64,000 nt of DNA from UBA1206 sp045600105 (GTDB lineage: Bacteria; Bacillota; Clostridia; Oscillospirales; CAG-382). This document shows, piece by piece, positions 8,507 through 15,560 of this stretch (position 1 is the first letter of the stretch; every line of letters starts with the position of its first letter). The notes beneath the pieces were generated by a model. That model was not told where the DNA came from, made no database searches, and was given only the letters and a program-made list of their open reading frames with translations. Location: contig JAZRXG010000005.1 of assembly GCA_045600105.1 (NCBI GenBank), forward strand, positions 26,678-90,677. Reading direction: 5' to 3'. The translations under genes and the position numbers were made by a program.

Positions 8507-8547
8507 AAAAAGGATTTCCGCACGACACCGTGCGGAAATCCTTTCCT
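8507..8547 (-). terminator. Terminator hairpin downstream of groL (works in either direction)
   Basis: A 16-bp perfect stem, AAAGGATTTCCGCACG / CGTGCGGAAATCCTTT, with loop ACAC. The stem ends in A/T runs on both sides, so it can end groL from the minus strand. It belongs to the repeated AAAGGATTTCC hairpin family. Confidence 0.75.
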
Positions 8548-8580
8548 ATTACGCTTAATGCTTAAGGCTTAATGCTTTTC

Positions 8581-10209
8581 TCAATACATTCCGCCCATGC
8601 CGCCCATTGCGGAGGGATCGGCTGCGGGAGCGGGTTCCTTCTTGTCGGCAACGATGGCTTCGGTGGTGAGGACCATGGAAGCGATGGAAGCCGCGTTCTG
8701 GAGAGCGCTGCGGGTGACCTTGACGGGGTCGATGATGCCGGATTCGACCATGTTGACGAATTTTTCGTTATACGCGTCGAAGCCTACGCCGACCTTGGAT
8801 CTCTTGATCTTGTCAACGATAACGCTGCCTTCGAAGCCCGCGTTGGCTGCGATCTGTCTGACGGGCTCTTCGAGAGCGCGGAGAACGATCTGAACGCCGG
8901 TCTTTTCGTCGCCTTCGGTGACCTTGAGGAGCTTTTCAACTTCGGGGATAGCGTCGATGAGAGCGACACCGCCGCCGGAAACGTAGCCTTCTTCAACAGC
9001 CGCTCTGGTGGCGTTGAGGGCGTCTTCGATGCGGAGCTTCTTCTCTTTGATCTCGGTTTCGGTTGCGGCACCGGCTTTGATGACGGCAACGCCGCCTGCG
9101 AGCTTCGCAAGACGTTCCTGAAGTTTTTCGCGGTCGAAATCGCTGGTGGAGATCTCGATGGCGGCTCTGATCTGAGCGGTACGAGCCTTGATGGCATCCT
9201 TGTCGCCCGCGCCGTCAACGATGATGGTGTTTTCTTTGGTGGACTTGACCTGTTTTGCTCTGCCGAGCATATCGATGGTCGCTTCCTTGAGCTCGTAGCC
9301 GAGGTCGGAGGAAATGACTACGCCGCCGGTGAGGATGGCGATGTCCTGAAGCATATCCTTGCGTCTGTCGCCGAATCCGGGAGCTTTGACAGCGAGGCAG
9401 GTGAAGGTGCCGCGGAGTCTGTTGACGATGAGGGTGGAAAGTGCTTCGCCTTCGATGTCTTCGGCGATGATGACGAGCTTCTTGCCGTTCTGAACGATCT
9501 GTTCGAGGACGGGGAGTATCTCCTGGATGTTGGAGATCTTCTTGTCGGTGATGAGGATGTACGCGTCGTCGATGACAGCTTCCATCTTATCGGTATCGGT
9601 GACCATGTACGGGGTGATATAGCCTCTGTCGAACTGCATACCTTCAACGAGGTCGTAATAAGTCTCGGCGGTCTTGGATTCCTCGACGGTGATAACGCCC
9701 TCGGCGGTGACTTTTTCCATAGCCTCGGCGATTATTTTGCCGATGCCTTCGTCACCGGACGAAATGGTGCCGATGCGGGCGATGTCTTCGGTGCCGTGAA
9801 CGGCGTTGGCGGAAGCGGTAACGGCTGCGACGGCAGCGTCAACGGCTTTTTTGATGCCTTTTTTGATAACCATGGGGTTAGCGCCTGCGGCGATGTTCTT
9901 CATGCCTTCGCGGATGAAAGCCTGAGCGAGCAGGGTCGCGGTGGTGGTGCCGTCGCCCGCGGCGTCGTTGGTCTTGGTAGCGACTTCGCAAACGAGGCGC
10001 GCGCCCATATTTTCGAAAGCGTCGTCAAGCTCGATCTCTTTCGCGATCGTGACGCCGTCGTTGGTGATGAGCGGAGAGCCGAATTTCTTATCGAGTACGA
10101 CGTTTCTGCCTTTGGGGCCGAGAGTTACCTTGACGGTATCGGCAAGGGTGTTGATGCCCCTGATGATAGCTTCTCTGGCGTCAACGCCGTGTTTGAGTTC
10201 TTTTGCCAT
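8581..10209 (-). CDS. groL: Chaperonin GroEL
   Basis: 542 residues with standard GroEL sequence: LGPKGRNVVLDKKFGSP near the N terminus, GDGTTTATLLAQ, and a C-terminal GGMGGMY tail. It forms the 14-mer folding chamber with GroES. The start is the ATG at 10209 (MAKELKHG) behind AGGAGG, not the upstream in-frame codon at 10233. groES lies 16 bp upstream. Confidence 0.98.
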   Translation of the reverse strand: MAKELKHGVDAREAIIRGINTLADTVKVTLGPKGRNVVLDKKFGSPLITNDGVTIAKEIELDDAFENMGARLVCEVATKTNDAAGDGTTTATLLAQAFIREGMKNIAAGANPMVIKKGIKKAVDAAVAAVTASANAVHGTEDIARIGTISSGDEGIGKIIAEAMEKVTAEGVITVEESKTAETYYDLVEGMQFDRGYITPYMVTDTDKMEAVIDDAYILITDKKISNIQEILPVLEQIVQNGKKLVIIAEDIEGEALSTLIVNRLRGTFTCLAVKAPGFGDRRKDMLQDIAILTGGVVISSDLGYELKEATIDMLGRAKQVKSTKENTIIVDGAGDKDAIKARTAQIRAAIEISTSDFDREKLQERLAKLAGGVAVIKAGAATETEIKEKKLRIEDALNATRAAVEEGYVSGGGVALIDAIPEVEKLLKVTEGDEKTGVQIVLRALEEPVRQIAANAGFEGSVIVDKIKRSKVGVGFDAYNEKFVNMVESGIIDPVKVTRSALQNAASIASMVLTTEAIVADKKEPAPAADPSAMGGMGGMY

Positions 10210-10225
10210 AACAGAATTCCTCCTA

Positions 10226-10513
10226 TCAGTCAACTATGCAAAGAATATCGTTCTGCTTAACGACGATATATTCTTCGTCTTCGATCTTTATCTCTGTGCC
10301 GGAATATTTGCCGGTGATGACTTTGTCGCCTTTTTTGACTTCCATGGGAACGAGGTTGCCTTTTTCATCACGGGCACCGGGGCCTACTTCGATAACGTAA
10401 GCAAACTGGGGTTTTTCCTTTGCGGAGCCGGCAAGGATGATGCCACTTTTGGTGGTTTCCTCGGCTTCCGCCATTTTTATGACGATTTTATCGCCAAGCG
10501 GTCTGAGTTTCAT
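10226..10513 (-). CDS. groES: Co-chaperonin GroES
   Basis: 95 residues, MKLRPLGDKIVIKMAEAEET, with the mobile loop KSGIILAGSAKEKPQ and the EYIVVKQNDILCIVD C terminus. It caps the GroEL ring. AAGGAGG sits upstream of the ATG. It is the first gene of a two-gene operon with its own promoter (10547-10575). I see no CIRCE inverted repeat in the upstream region, so HrcA control of the classical kind is not evident. Confidence 0.98.
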   Translation of the reverse strand: MKLRPLGDKIVIKMAEAEETTKSGIILAGSAKEKPQFAYVIEVGPGARDEKGNLVPMEVKKGDKVITGKYSGTEIKIEDEEYIVVKQNDILCIVD

Positions 10514-10546
10514 ACTGCAGTCCTCCTTATTAAAATTATCCTATAT

Positions 10547-10575
10547 ATAATATAGTTTTTTGAGTCAAAAGTCAA
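10547..10575 (-). promoter_or_regulatory. Sigma-A promoter of groESL
   Basis: On the minus strand TTGACT (10575-10570), a 17-nt spacer and TATTAT (10552-10547). Further upstream an AT-rich inverted repeat, ATAATAT (10581-10587) and ATATTAT (10601-10607), is the only symmetric element; CIRCE (TTAGCACTC-N9-GAGTGCTAA) is absent. Confidence 0.7.
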
Positions 10576-10641
10576 TAGATATAATATTATATTTTATGTT
10601 ATATTATGTGCCCAAAGCGGTCAAAATGTCGATTCCCGCGA

Positions 10642-11766
10642 TCAAACGCGCTTTTTGTAGAACTGATAGAAGATGCACTTTATCATTCCGTTATAAAGCG
10701 TTCTCTTCTTGTCGGCTTTTCTGCCGAAGTTGCGCTCGAAGTTTTCGTCGGACGAAATGAAATAGAGCTGCCACGACGGCACGCTTTTTTCAAGCGCTTC
10801 GCCGATTGCTTTCTCAAGCAGCGCCACCTCGCTCTTTTCCATCATTCTTTCGCCGTAGGGCGGATTGCATACGATGGTCCCCCTTGCGTCGGGAACGGGT
10901 GACGAAAACCTGCGGGCATCGGCAATGCCGAAATCCACCCAATCGGAAACCCCTGCGCGGAGCGCGTTATTACGCGCGATCTCGATCGAATCGGGGTCAA
11001 TATCCAAGCCGAAGATGCCCATCGGCGGCGTGATTATCTTTGCCTTCGCCTCGTCACGGGCGTCGAAAAAGGCGCGTTTGCTGATGATGCCGTAGTCCTC
11101 AGCTGCAAAAGCGCGGTTGATGCCGGGCGCGGTATTCGACGCGAGCAGCGCCGCCTCGATAGGGATGGTACCGGAGCCGCACATCGGGTCGACGGTGATG
11201 ACGTTCTCCCTCGGTCTTGATAGGCTTACCATTGCCGCGGCAAGCGTTTCGCGTATCGGGGCAAGGTTCGCCTCGGGGCGGTATCCGCGCTTGTGCAGCC
11301 CTTCGCCCGTTGTGTCGAGCATCACGCACGCCTCGTCGTTCATGATGAAGAACACTATCTGCTTTTTGACGCCGCTTTCGGGAAGCCGCTCGAGACCGTA
11401 TTTTTCGCCGAGCCTCTTGCAGACCGCTTTTTTGATTATCGACTGGCAGTCGGGGATCGAGAACAGCTTTGACTTGACGGAGTGTCCTTTCACGGGGAAC
11501 GCGTCATTTTTGCCGATGAAGCTCTCCCAGCTTATCGCCTTCGTGCCCTCGAACAGGTCGGTGAACGTGAGCGCCCTGAAGGACGCCAGCTTTATCATCA
11601 CCCTTTCGCTGTAGCGGAAGTTGACGTTGCATCTGGCTATCGCCTCGGCGGGCGCCTCAAACTCGACTCTGCCGTCGGTCGTTTCTATTCTTTTGTAACC
11701 GAGCGAGTCGATGTCCTCGCCCACTAATTTTTCGAGCCCGAAAAGACAGGTGGTGATGAATCTCAT
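10642..11766 (-). CDS. THUMP-domain class I RNA methyltransferase, RlmL/YpsC family
   Basis: 374 residues. The N terminus (FITTCLFGLEKLVGEDIDSLGY) leads into a THUMP RNA-binding domain (about 60-150). A Rossmann methyltransferase domain follows, with motif I DPMCGSGTIPIEAA and catalytic motif IV CNPPYGERM. The family makes m2G in 23S rRNA (RlmL-like, G2445 in E. coli). The exact target base here is inference. It appears to be a single-gene unit between hpf and groES. Confidence 0.9.
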   Translation of the reverse strand: MRFITTCLFGLEKLVGEDIDSLGYKRIETTDGRVEFEAPAEAIARCNVNFRYSERVMIKLASFRALTFTDLFEGTKAISWESFIGKNDAFPVKGHSVKSKLFSIPDCQSIIKKAVCKRLGEKYGLERLPESGVKKQIVFFIMNDEACVMLDTTGEGLHKRGYRPEANLAPIRETLAAAMVSLSRPRENVITVDPMCGSGTIPIEAALLASNTAPGINRAFAAEDYGIISKRAFFDARDEAKAKIITPPMGIFGLDIDPDSIEIARNNALRAGVSDWVDFGIADARRFSSPVPDARGTIVCNPPYGERMMEKSEVALLEKAIGEALEKSVPSWQLYFISSDENFERNFGRKADKKRTLYNGMIKCIFYQFYKKRV

Positions 11767-11810
11767 AAAAGCATCCTTTTAATTTTTTTACAAATCGTTT
11801 TACACTTGCC

Positions 11811-11841
11811 AAAAAAGGGACCCGCTCAGTCGAGCGGGTCC
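11811..11841 (-). terminator. Terminator downstream of hpf
   Basis: Perfect 10-bp stem GGACCCGCTC / GAGCGGGTCC with loop AGTC, followed on the minus strand by a run of six T. Confidence 0.9.
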
Positions 11842-11858
11842 GATAATGATTCAAAAGC

Positions 11859-12383
11859 TTATTCGGCAGGGACGATCACACCGTAGTCGTTGTCGTTTTT
11901 TCTTTTATAGACAAGGTTGATCGCACCGGTTTCGGCATTTTTGAAAAGGAAGAATTCGTGGGACAGCATATTCATCTGGAGTATCGCCTCGTCCACGGTC
12001 ATGGAGTCGAGCGTGAATTGCTTGACCTTTGAAATCTTGAAATCAGGTTCTTCTTCGTAAAGTGTATCTTCGACGGCAGTTATTGCCGGGATCTGCTTGC
12101 GTTTTTCGAGACGCGTACGGTTCTTTCTTATCTGTCTTTCAAGGACGTCCATTGCCGTATCGAGAGCGCAGAACGAATCGCGGTCAGTCTCCTCGGCTCT
12201 GAAAATCGTACCCTTGCCGTAAACGGTTATCTCAACACGTTCGCCGACCTTTTCTTCGTAGAGTGAGACGATCGCCTCCGCATCCTTATAGAAGAATTTG
12301 TCAAGCTTTGCAAGCTTTTTCTCGAATCTTGACTTTACGTCGTCGGTAAGGTTGAACTTGCGTGCGTTGAACTTGATTTTCAT
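11859..12383 (-). CDS. hpf: Ribosome hibernation promoting factor, long form
   Basis: 174 residues, the two-domain long HPF. The N-terminal beta-alpha fold (KIKFNARKFNLTDDVKSRFEKKL) binds the 30S decoding centre. The C-terminal domain (KVKQFTLDSMTVDEAILQM ... FFLFKNAETGAINLVYKRKN) drives 100S dimer formation. I start at 12383 (MKIKF) behind AGGAGG, not at 12413. It is monocistronic, with a consensus promoter and its own terminator. Confidence 0.96.
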   Translation of the reverse strand: MKIKFNARKFNLTDDVKSRFEKKLAKLDKFFYKDAEAIVSLYEEKVGERVEITVYGKGTIFRAEETDRDSFCALDTAMDVLERQIRKNRTRLEKRKQIPAITAVEDTLYEEEPDFKISKVKQFTLDSMTVDEAILQMNMLSHEFFLFKNAETGAINLVYKRKNDNDYGVIVPAE

Positions 12384-12440
12384 TATCGGTTCCTCCTTAT
12401 TGATATTCGGCAAAAGGAATATTTCCCTCTTGTCGTAGTA

Positions 12441-12469
12441 ATTATATCACATAAAGAGTGCTTTGTCAA
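12441..12469 (-). promoter_or_regulatory. Consensus sigma-A promoter of hpf
   Basis: Perfect TTGACA (12469-12464), a 17-nt spacer and perfect TATAAT (12446-12441) on the minus strand. This is the strongest promoter by sequence in the window, so high basal transcription of hpf is likely. Confidence 0.88.
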
Positions 12470-12515
12470 TGTGGATTTTGTATATATTTACCAATTATTT
12501 AAATATTTTTGCAAT

Positions 12516-12547
12516 AAAAACAAAAATCGGTGTTAGCCGCAACACCG
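12516..12547 (-). terminator. Terminator of the yab-divIC operon
   Basis: CGGTGTT / AACACCG stem with loop AGCCGC (12528-12547), followed on the minus strand by ATTTTTGTTTTT. It ends the transcript carrying the S1-domain gene. Confidence 0.8.
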
Positions 12548-12565
12548 TTGATTGTCGAAAAAAGT

Positions 12566-13000
12566 CTAATGCTTGGCTCTCTTGGTATTTTTTCCGCGTT
12601 TACCGTCGTAGCCTTTTTTGATGTCGCTCATCTTATCTTCCGAGATGCTCTTGAAACGTGACATCATGGATTCAAAGTTGACGTCGCCGCTCTTTTTGTC
12701 GGCATAAAAATCCGCGGGCGGTACGTTGACCGCGTTCTGCACGGGTTTCGGCGTCACCTTGGGCGCAAGTCGTTTCAGGGACAGAGTATATCTGCCGCTT
12801 TCATCGATTGAAATTACAGCCGCTTCGATCTCCTGCCCCTCTTTCAGGAAATCGTGTATATCTCTTACGAAATCGTTTGATATTTCGGAGATATGTATAA
12901 GACCGCTTTTTGTTGTTTTCGGGTTCTGTTCGTCATTGACCGCTACGAACGCTCCGAAAGTAGTTATTTTGGTAACTTTACCCTTGACGACTTTATCCAA
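12566..13000 (-). CDS. S1-domain RNA-binding protein, YabR-like
   Basis: 144 residues. An S1 RNA-binding domain (about 3-70; VKGKVTKITTFGAFVAV, LIHISEIS, RYTLSLKRL) is followed by a basic, low-complexity tail rich in Lys and Arg. It starts with TTG at 13000 behind AAGGGAG. The position after divIC matches B. subtilis yabR. It probably binds RNA or ribosomes; no specific role is established from the sequence. Confidence 0.88.
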   Translation of the reverse strand: MDKVVKGKVTKITTFGAFVAVNDEQNPKTTKSGLIHISEISNDFVRDIHDFLKEGQEIEAAVISIDESGRYTLSLKRLAPKVTPKPVQNAVNVPPADFYADKKSGDVNFESMMSRFKSISEDKMSDIKKGYDGKRGKNTKRAKH

Positions 13001-13019
13001 GTTTACGCTCCCTTGCTTT

Positions 13020-13301
13020 TCAGTTCGCCAAATCGTTGTAAAAGATGATGTCGCCCTCGTTATAATATCCGAGCTGATCGCGCACTACCCTTTGAATGTA
13101 TTCATCGGTAACGGGAGCGTCCAGACGGACGTTGGTTTCGTCGATCTCATCTTTGATCTTTTCGATTTGATTTATTACTTTTTCTTTATTTTTTCTGAGT
13201 TCGTTCAGCTCAAGCTGAACGCGGATGACAGCAAAAACCAGCAGGCAGAGAAGCCCGATTATCGTCAGCTTGACTATGAAATTGGTGTTGGTCCTTTGCA
13301 T
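13020..13301 (-). CDS. divIC: Septum formation initiator, DivIC/FtsL-type
   Basis: 93 residues. A short cytoplasmic N terminus, one membrane helix (about 9-26) and an extracytoplasmic coiled coil rich in Glu/Lys are followed by YIQRVVRDQLGYYNEGDIIFYN. This is the DivIC/FtsB topology of the divisome FtsL-DivIC-DivIB subcomplex. It lies between yabQ and yabR as in B. subtilis. AAAGGAG precedes the ATG. Confidence 0.88.
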   Translation of the reverse strand: MQRTNTNFIVKLTIIGLLCLLVFAVIRVQLELNELRKNKEKVINQIEKIKDEIDETNVRLDAPVTDEYIQRVVRDQLGYYNEGDIIFYNDLAN

Positions 13302-13786
13302 TGTCGGTTTTCGCTCCTTTCGGCTTTGTGACTTTTGTTTTTTGCTTTTTGCGTTTTTTCAAATCCGTTCGCCGCCGATGATATCATCCTGCGGCAGGCG
13401 GCGTATGAATAAATCCTTTTGCGGTATTTATCGATTTTTCGCAGCGTTTTCGTTCTGATGACGCCGAAAGCGCGTGAAAAAAGCGACCTGATGAACGCGG
13501 ATACGCGTCCGGTGACCCTGCCGAGCGTGAAAAAATACGCGGCAAAGCCGATGCCCGATGTGAGCAGCGCGTAAGCGCGTATCCTGCCGTGCGAGTAGTT
13601 AAAAAACAGCACGCACATAAGGCAGGAATAATAAACGCAGAACACGACGTCCGTTATGAAGAGGAACACCCTGCCTTTGAAAAACGCCCTTATCAGCCGG
13701 AACGCGTCATAGACCGCTCCGCTGAAAAGCCCCGCCGCAAGTGAACAGAAGAACAGAAGATTATGAGAAACGTAATCGATCTCCAT
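13274..13786 (-). CDS. yabQ: Spore cortex biosynthesis protein YabQ
   Basis: 170 residues with four to five predicted membrane helices in the first ~100 residues (GLFSGAVYDAFRLIRAFFKG is typical of YabQ) and a basic C-terminal tail. YabQ is a sporulation membrane protein required for cortex formation. It lies 6 bp after yabP, and its 3' end overlaps divIC by 28 bp. Confidence 0.85.
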   Translation of the reverse strand: MEIDYVSHNLLFFCSLAAGLFSGAVYDAFRLIRAFFKGRVFLFITDVVFCVYYSCLMCVLFFNYSHGRIRAYALLTSGIGFAAYFFTLGRVTGRVSAFIRSLFSRAFGVIRTKTLRKIDKYRKRIYSYAACRRMISSAANGFEKTQKAKNKSHKAERSENRQCKGPTPIS

Positions 13787-13792
13787 AACGCG

Positions 13793-14059
13793 TCACTTGA
13801 GAAAACGTGAAAGCACGCCCTTTTTCTGTTTTTCTTCGACGTAGGCGATACAATCGATCCTGCCTTTTACGACCGCGTCGCCGGTTTCGAGCGCCAGGTG
13901 CGTGACACCGAGCCCGCTCCCCGACACGGTCAGCGTGCTTTCGCCGAGTGAAAAGATCACCAGCTTCTCGTCGAATCCGACGAGGTCGCGCACTCCGCTC
14001 ACCGTCAGGTTTTCGCGGTCTTCAAGGTTCAGAACGTGTTTTTTTGCAATATCCGCCAT
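13793..14059 (-). CDS. yabP: Sporulation protein YabP
   Basis: 88 residues with the YabP/YqfC pattern: HVLNLEDRENLTVSGVRDLVGFDEKLVIF, then STLTVSGSGL. YabP localises to the forespore outer membrane region and is needed for cortex assembly together with YabQ. The neighbours rqcP and yabQ confirm the assignment. Confidence 0.92.
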   Translation of the reverse strand: MADIAKKHVLNLEDRENLTVSGVRDLVGFDEKLVIFSLGESTLTVSGSGLGVTHLALETGDAVVKGRIDCIAYVEEKQKKGVLSRFLK

Positions 14060-14122
14060 AGCAATGCCGCCTTTTCATTTTTCTGTAAACAGAATATGAA
14101 AGCGGTATGCGTAATATTACTT

Positions 14123-14365
14123 TTATTCGACTACCTCGTACATTTCGGCGGCTTTTTCTTTGGACTGGGTTTCAAGTATCTGCTTTACGCGGAACGACGC
14201 GGTGCGCGTCCCGTAAGCAACGGTGATGATGTCGCCCTCCTTTACGTTATAAGAGGCCTTTGCGACTTTGCCGTTGACGGTGATATACTCGCTTTCGCAT
14301 GAGGCAGCCGCCACGGTACGTCTTTTGATTATTCTTGATACTTTAAGAAATTTATCGAGTCGCAT
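14123..14365 (-). CDS. rqcP: S4-domain protein RqcP (YabO), ribosome quality control
   Basis: 80 residues forming one S4 RNA-binding domain, MRLDKFLKVSRIIKRRTVA ... VNGKVAKASYNVKEGDIITV. RqcP works with RqcH on stalled 50S subunits to add alanine tails. GAGAGG precedes the ATG. Its place directly before yabP is conserved in Firmicutes (yabO). Confidence 0.9.
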   Translation of the reverse strand: MRLDKFLKVSRIIKRRTVAAASCESEYITVNGKVAKASYNVKEGDIITVAYGTRTASFRVKQILETQSKEKAAEMYEVVE

Positions 14366-14388
14366 AAGACCTCTCCGTAAAAGAAACT

Positions 14389-14404
14389 GCGTTTTTCAAA
14401 ACGC
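14389..14404 (-). terminator. Short hairpin between HU and rqcP
   Basis: On the minus strand GCGTTTT-GA-AAAACGC followed by AGTTTCTTTT. The stem is short, so it may be a partial terminator or processing site that sets HU expression apart from rqcP. Confidence 0.4.
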
Positions 14405-14427
14405 GGAATACACCGCGTGCTGCCGTT

Positions 14428-14703
14428 TTAGCCGTTGATGGCGTCCTTGAGGCCTTTGCCTGCGATGAAAACGGGAGCCTTGGAGGAAGGGATCTTGATC
14501 TCTTCGAGAGTCTTGGGATTTCTGCCGATTCTTTCGCTTCTTTCCTTTACCTTAAAGGAACCGAAACCGGCGATCTGAACCTTTTCACCGTCAGCAAGAT
14601 CTTTTTCGATAGCGGAGAATACTGCGTTGACGGCAGCTTCTGCGTCCTTCTTTTTGAGGTTGGCTTTTTCGGCTACGATTTCGATGAGATTTGTTTTGTT
14701 CAT
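14428..14703 (-). CDS. hup: HU-family DNA-binding protein
   Basis: 91 residues, the canonical HU length and sequence: MNKTNLIEIVAEKANLKKKD, VQIAGFGSFKVKER, and RNPKTLEEIKIPSSKAPVF, the DNA-intercalating arm with the conserved RNP. It is a nucleoid-compacting homodimer. It has its own promoter (14737-14765) and AAAGGAG. HU sits inside the yab block, where B. subtilis has none. Confidence 0.97.
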   Translation of the reverse strand: MNKTNLIEIVAEKANLKKKDAEAAVNAVFSAIEKDLADGEKVQIAGFGSFKVKERSERIGRNPKTLEEIKIPSSKAPVFIAGKGLKDAING

Positions 14704-14736
14704 TTCAATGAACTCCTTTCAATTTGATTCCTGCAA

Positions 14737-14765
14737 ATTATATCACATCATAAAGTTTTTTGCAA
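14737..14765 (-). promoter_or_regulatory. Sigma-A promoter of hup
   Basis: Minus strand TTGCAA (14765-14760), a 17-nt spacer and TATAAT (14742-14737). Confidence 0.75.
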
Positions 14766-14839
14766 TGGTAAATTTGCATTTTTTTGCAAAAAAGTCTTTA
14801 TTTTTCAATGATTTTCGGTTTTTCGCCTCGGTGACGCCG

Positions 14840-15559
14840 TCAATAATCGATATCTTCGATTTTTTTGTCATTTTCTTTTTCGCGAAGAACCGTTTCAAGC
14901 GAATTTATCTGCTTCGTCAGCTCTTCTTCGGCGTCGTTTTCGTTGCTTTGCATAAGCGACACGACGTCAAGCAGCAGCTTTGAAGCCGTTTCTTTATCGT
15001 AAGACGCGGCAAGAGAAGCGGCGTTTTCGGCTATCCTCGACGCGACCTTCGATCCGTCGTAGGTCATACCCGCTTTTTTCGCCTTGTTTATCAGCTTTGA
15101 CGCGCGCATCAGCGCCGGAAGGGACGGCGGTATGCCGTCGAGCGACGACTTGCGCTTGTCCTTTTTGGTGGCGGCCTTGACCGCTTCCCAGCTGAGCAGC
15201 GCCTTTTCGGGCGTGTCGGCGTCAACGTCGGCAAAGACGTGCGGATGGCGGACGACGAGCTTGCGCGACACTTCGTCCACGACATCGTCGATATCGAATC
15301 TTTCTTCTTCCTTAGCTATCTCGGAGTGAAGCATCACCTGCATCAGCAGGTCGCCGAGCTCTTCGCGCATGAGAGAGGTATCGTCGGTGTCTATCGCTTC
15401 GCAGACCTCGTAGGTCTCCTCGATGAGGTTCTTGCGTATCGACGTATGCGTCTGCGCTTTGTCCCACGGGCAGCCGTTTTCGCTTCTGAGCACCGTGATG
15501 ATGCCCGTCAGATCGTCGAAGGTGTATTTTTCTTTTCCTATATAATCTTTAACGTCCAT
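14840..15559 (-). CDS. mazG: Nucleoside triphosphate pyrophosphohydrolase MazG
   Basis: 239 residues with two MazG modules. The first has NGCPWDKAQTHTSIRKNLIEETYEVCEAI and LREELGDLLMQV, which carry the Mg-binding EExxE and ExxD ligands. It hydrolyses aberrant or signalling NTPs. B. subtilis YabN carries an extra N-terminal tetrapyrrole-methylase-like domain that is absent here. It lies 1 bp after the yabM-like flippase gene. Confidence 0.92.
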   Translation of the reverse strand: MDVKDYIGKEKYTFDDLTGIITVLRSENGCPWDKAQTHTSIRKNLIEETYEVCEAIDTDDTSLMREELGDLLMQVMLHSEIAKEEERFDIDDVVDEVSRKLVVRHPHVFADVDADTPEKALLSWEAVKAATKKDKRKSSLDGIPPSLPALMRASKLINKAKKAGMTYDGSKVASRIAENAASLAASYDKETASKLLLDVVSLMQSNENDAEEELTKQINSLETVLREKENDKKIEDIDY

Positions 15560-15560
15560 T

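Noticed and set aside
8572..10260. 562-codon plus-strand frame opposite groL
   Set aside because: It is a shadow of groL caused by codon bias; it has no ribosome site and looks like no known protein.
10514..10641. CIRCE-type operator upstream of groES
   Set aside because: No TTAGCACTC/GAGTGCTAA halves are present on either strand.
12981..13060. Reading the divIC-yabR junction as a frameshift
   Set aside because: Both genes have complete domains, separate starts (ATG and TTG) and ribosome sites.
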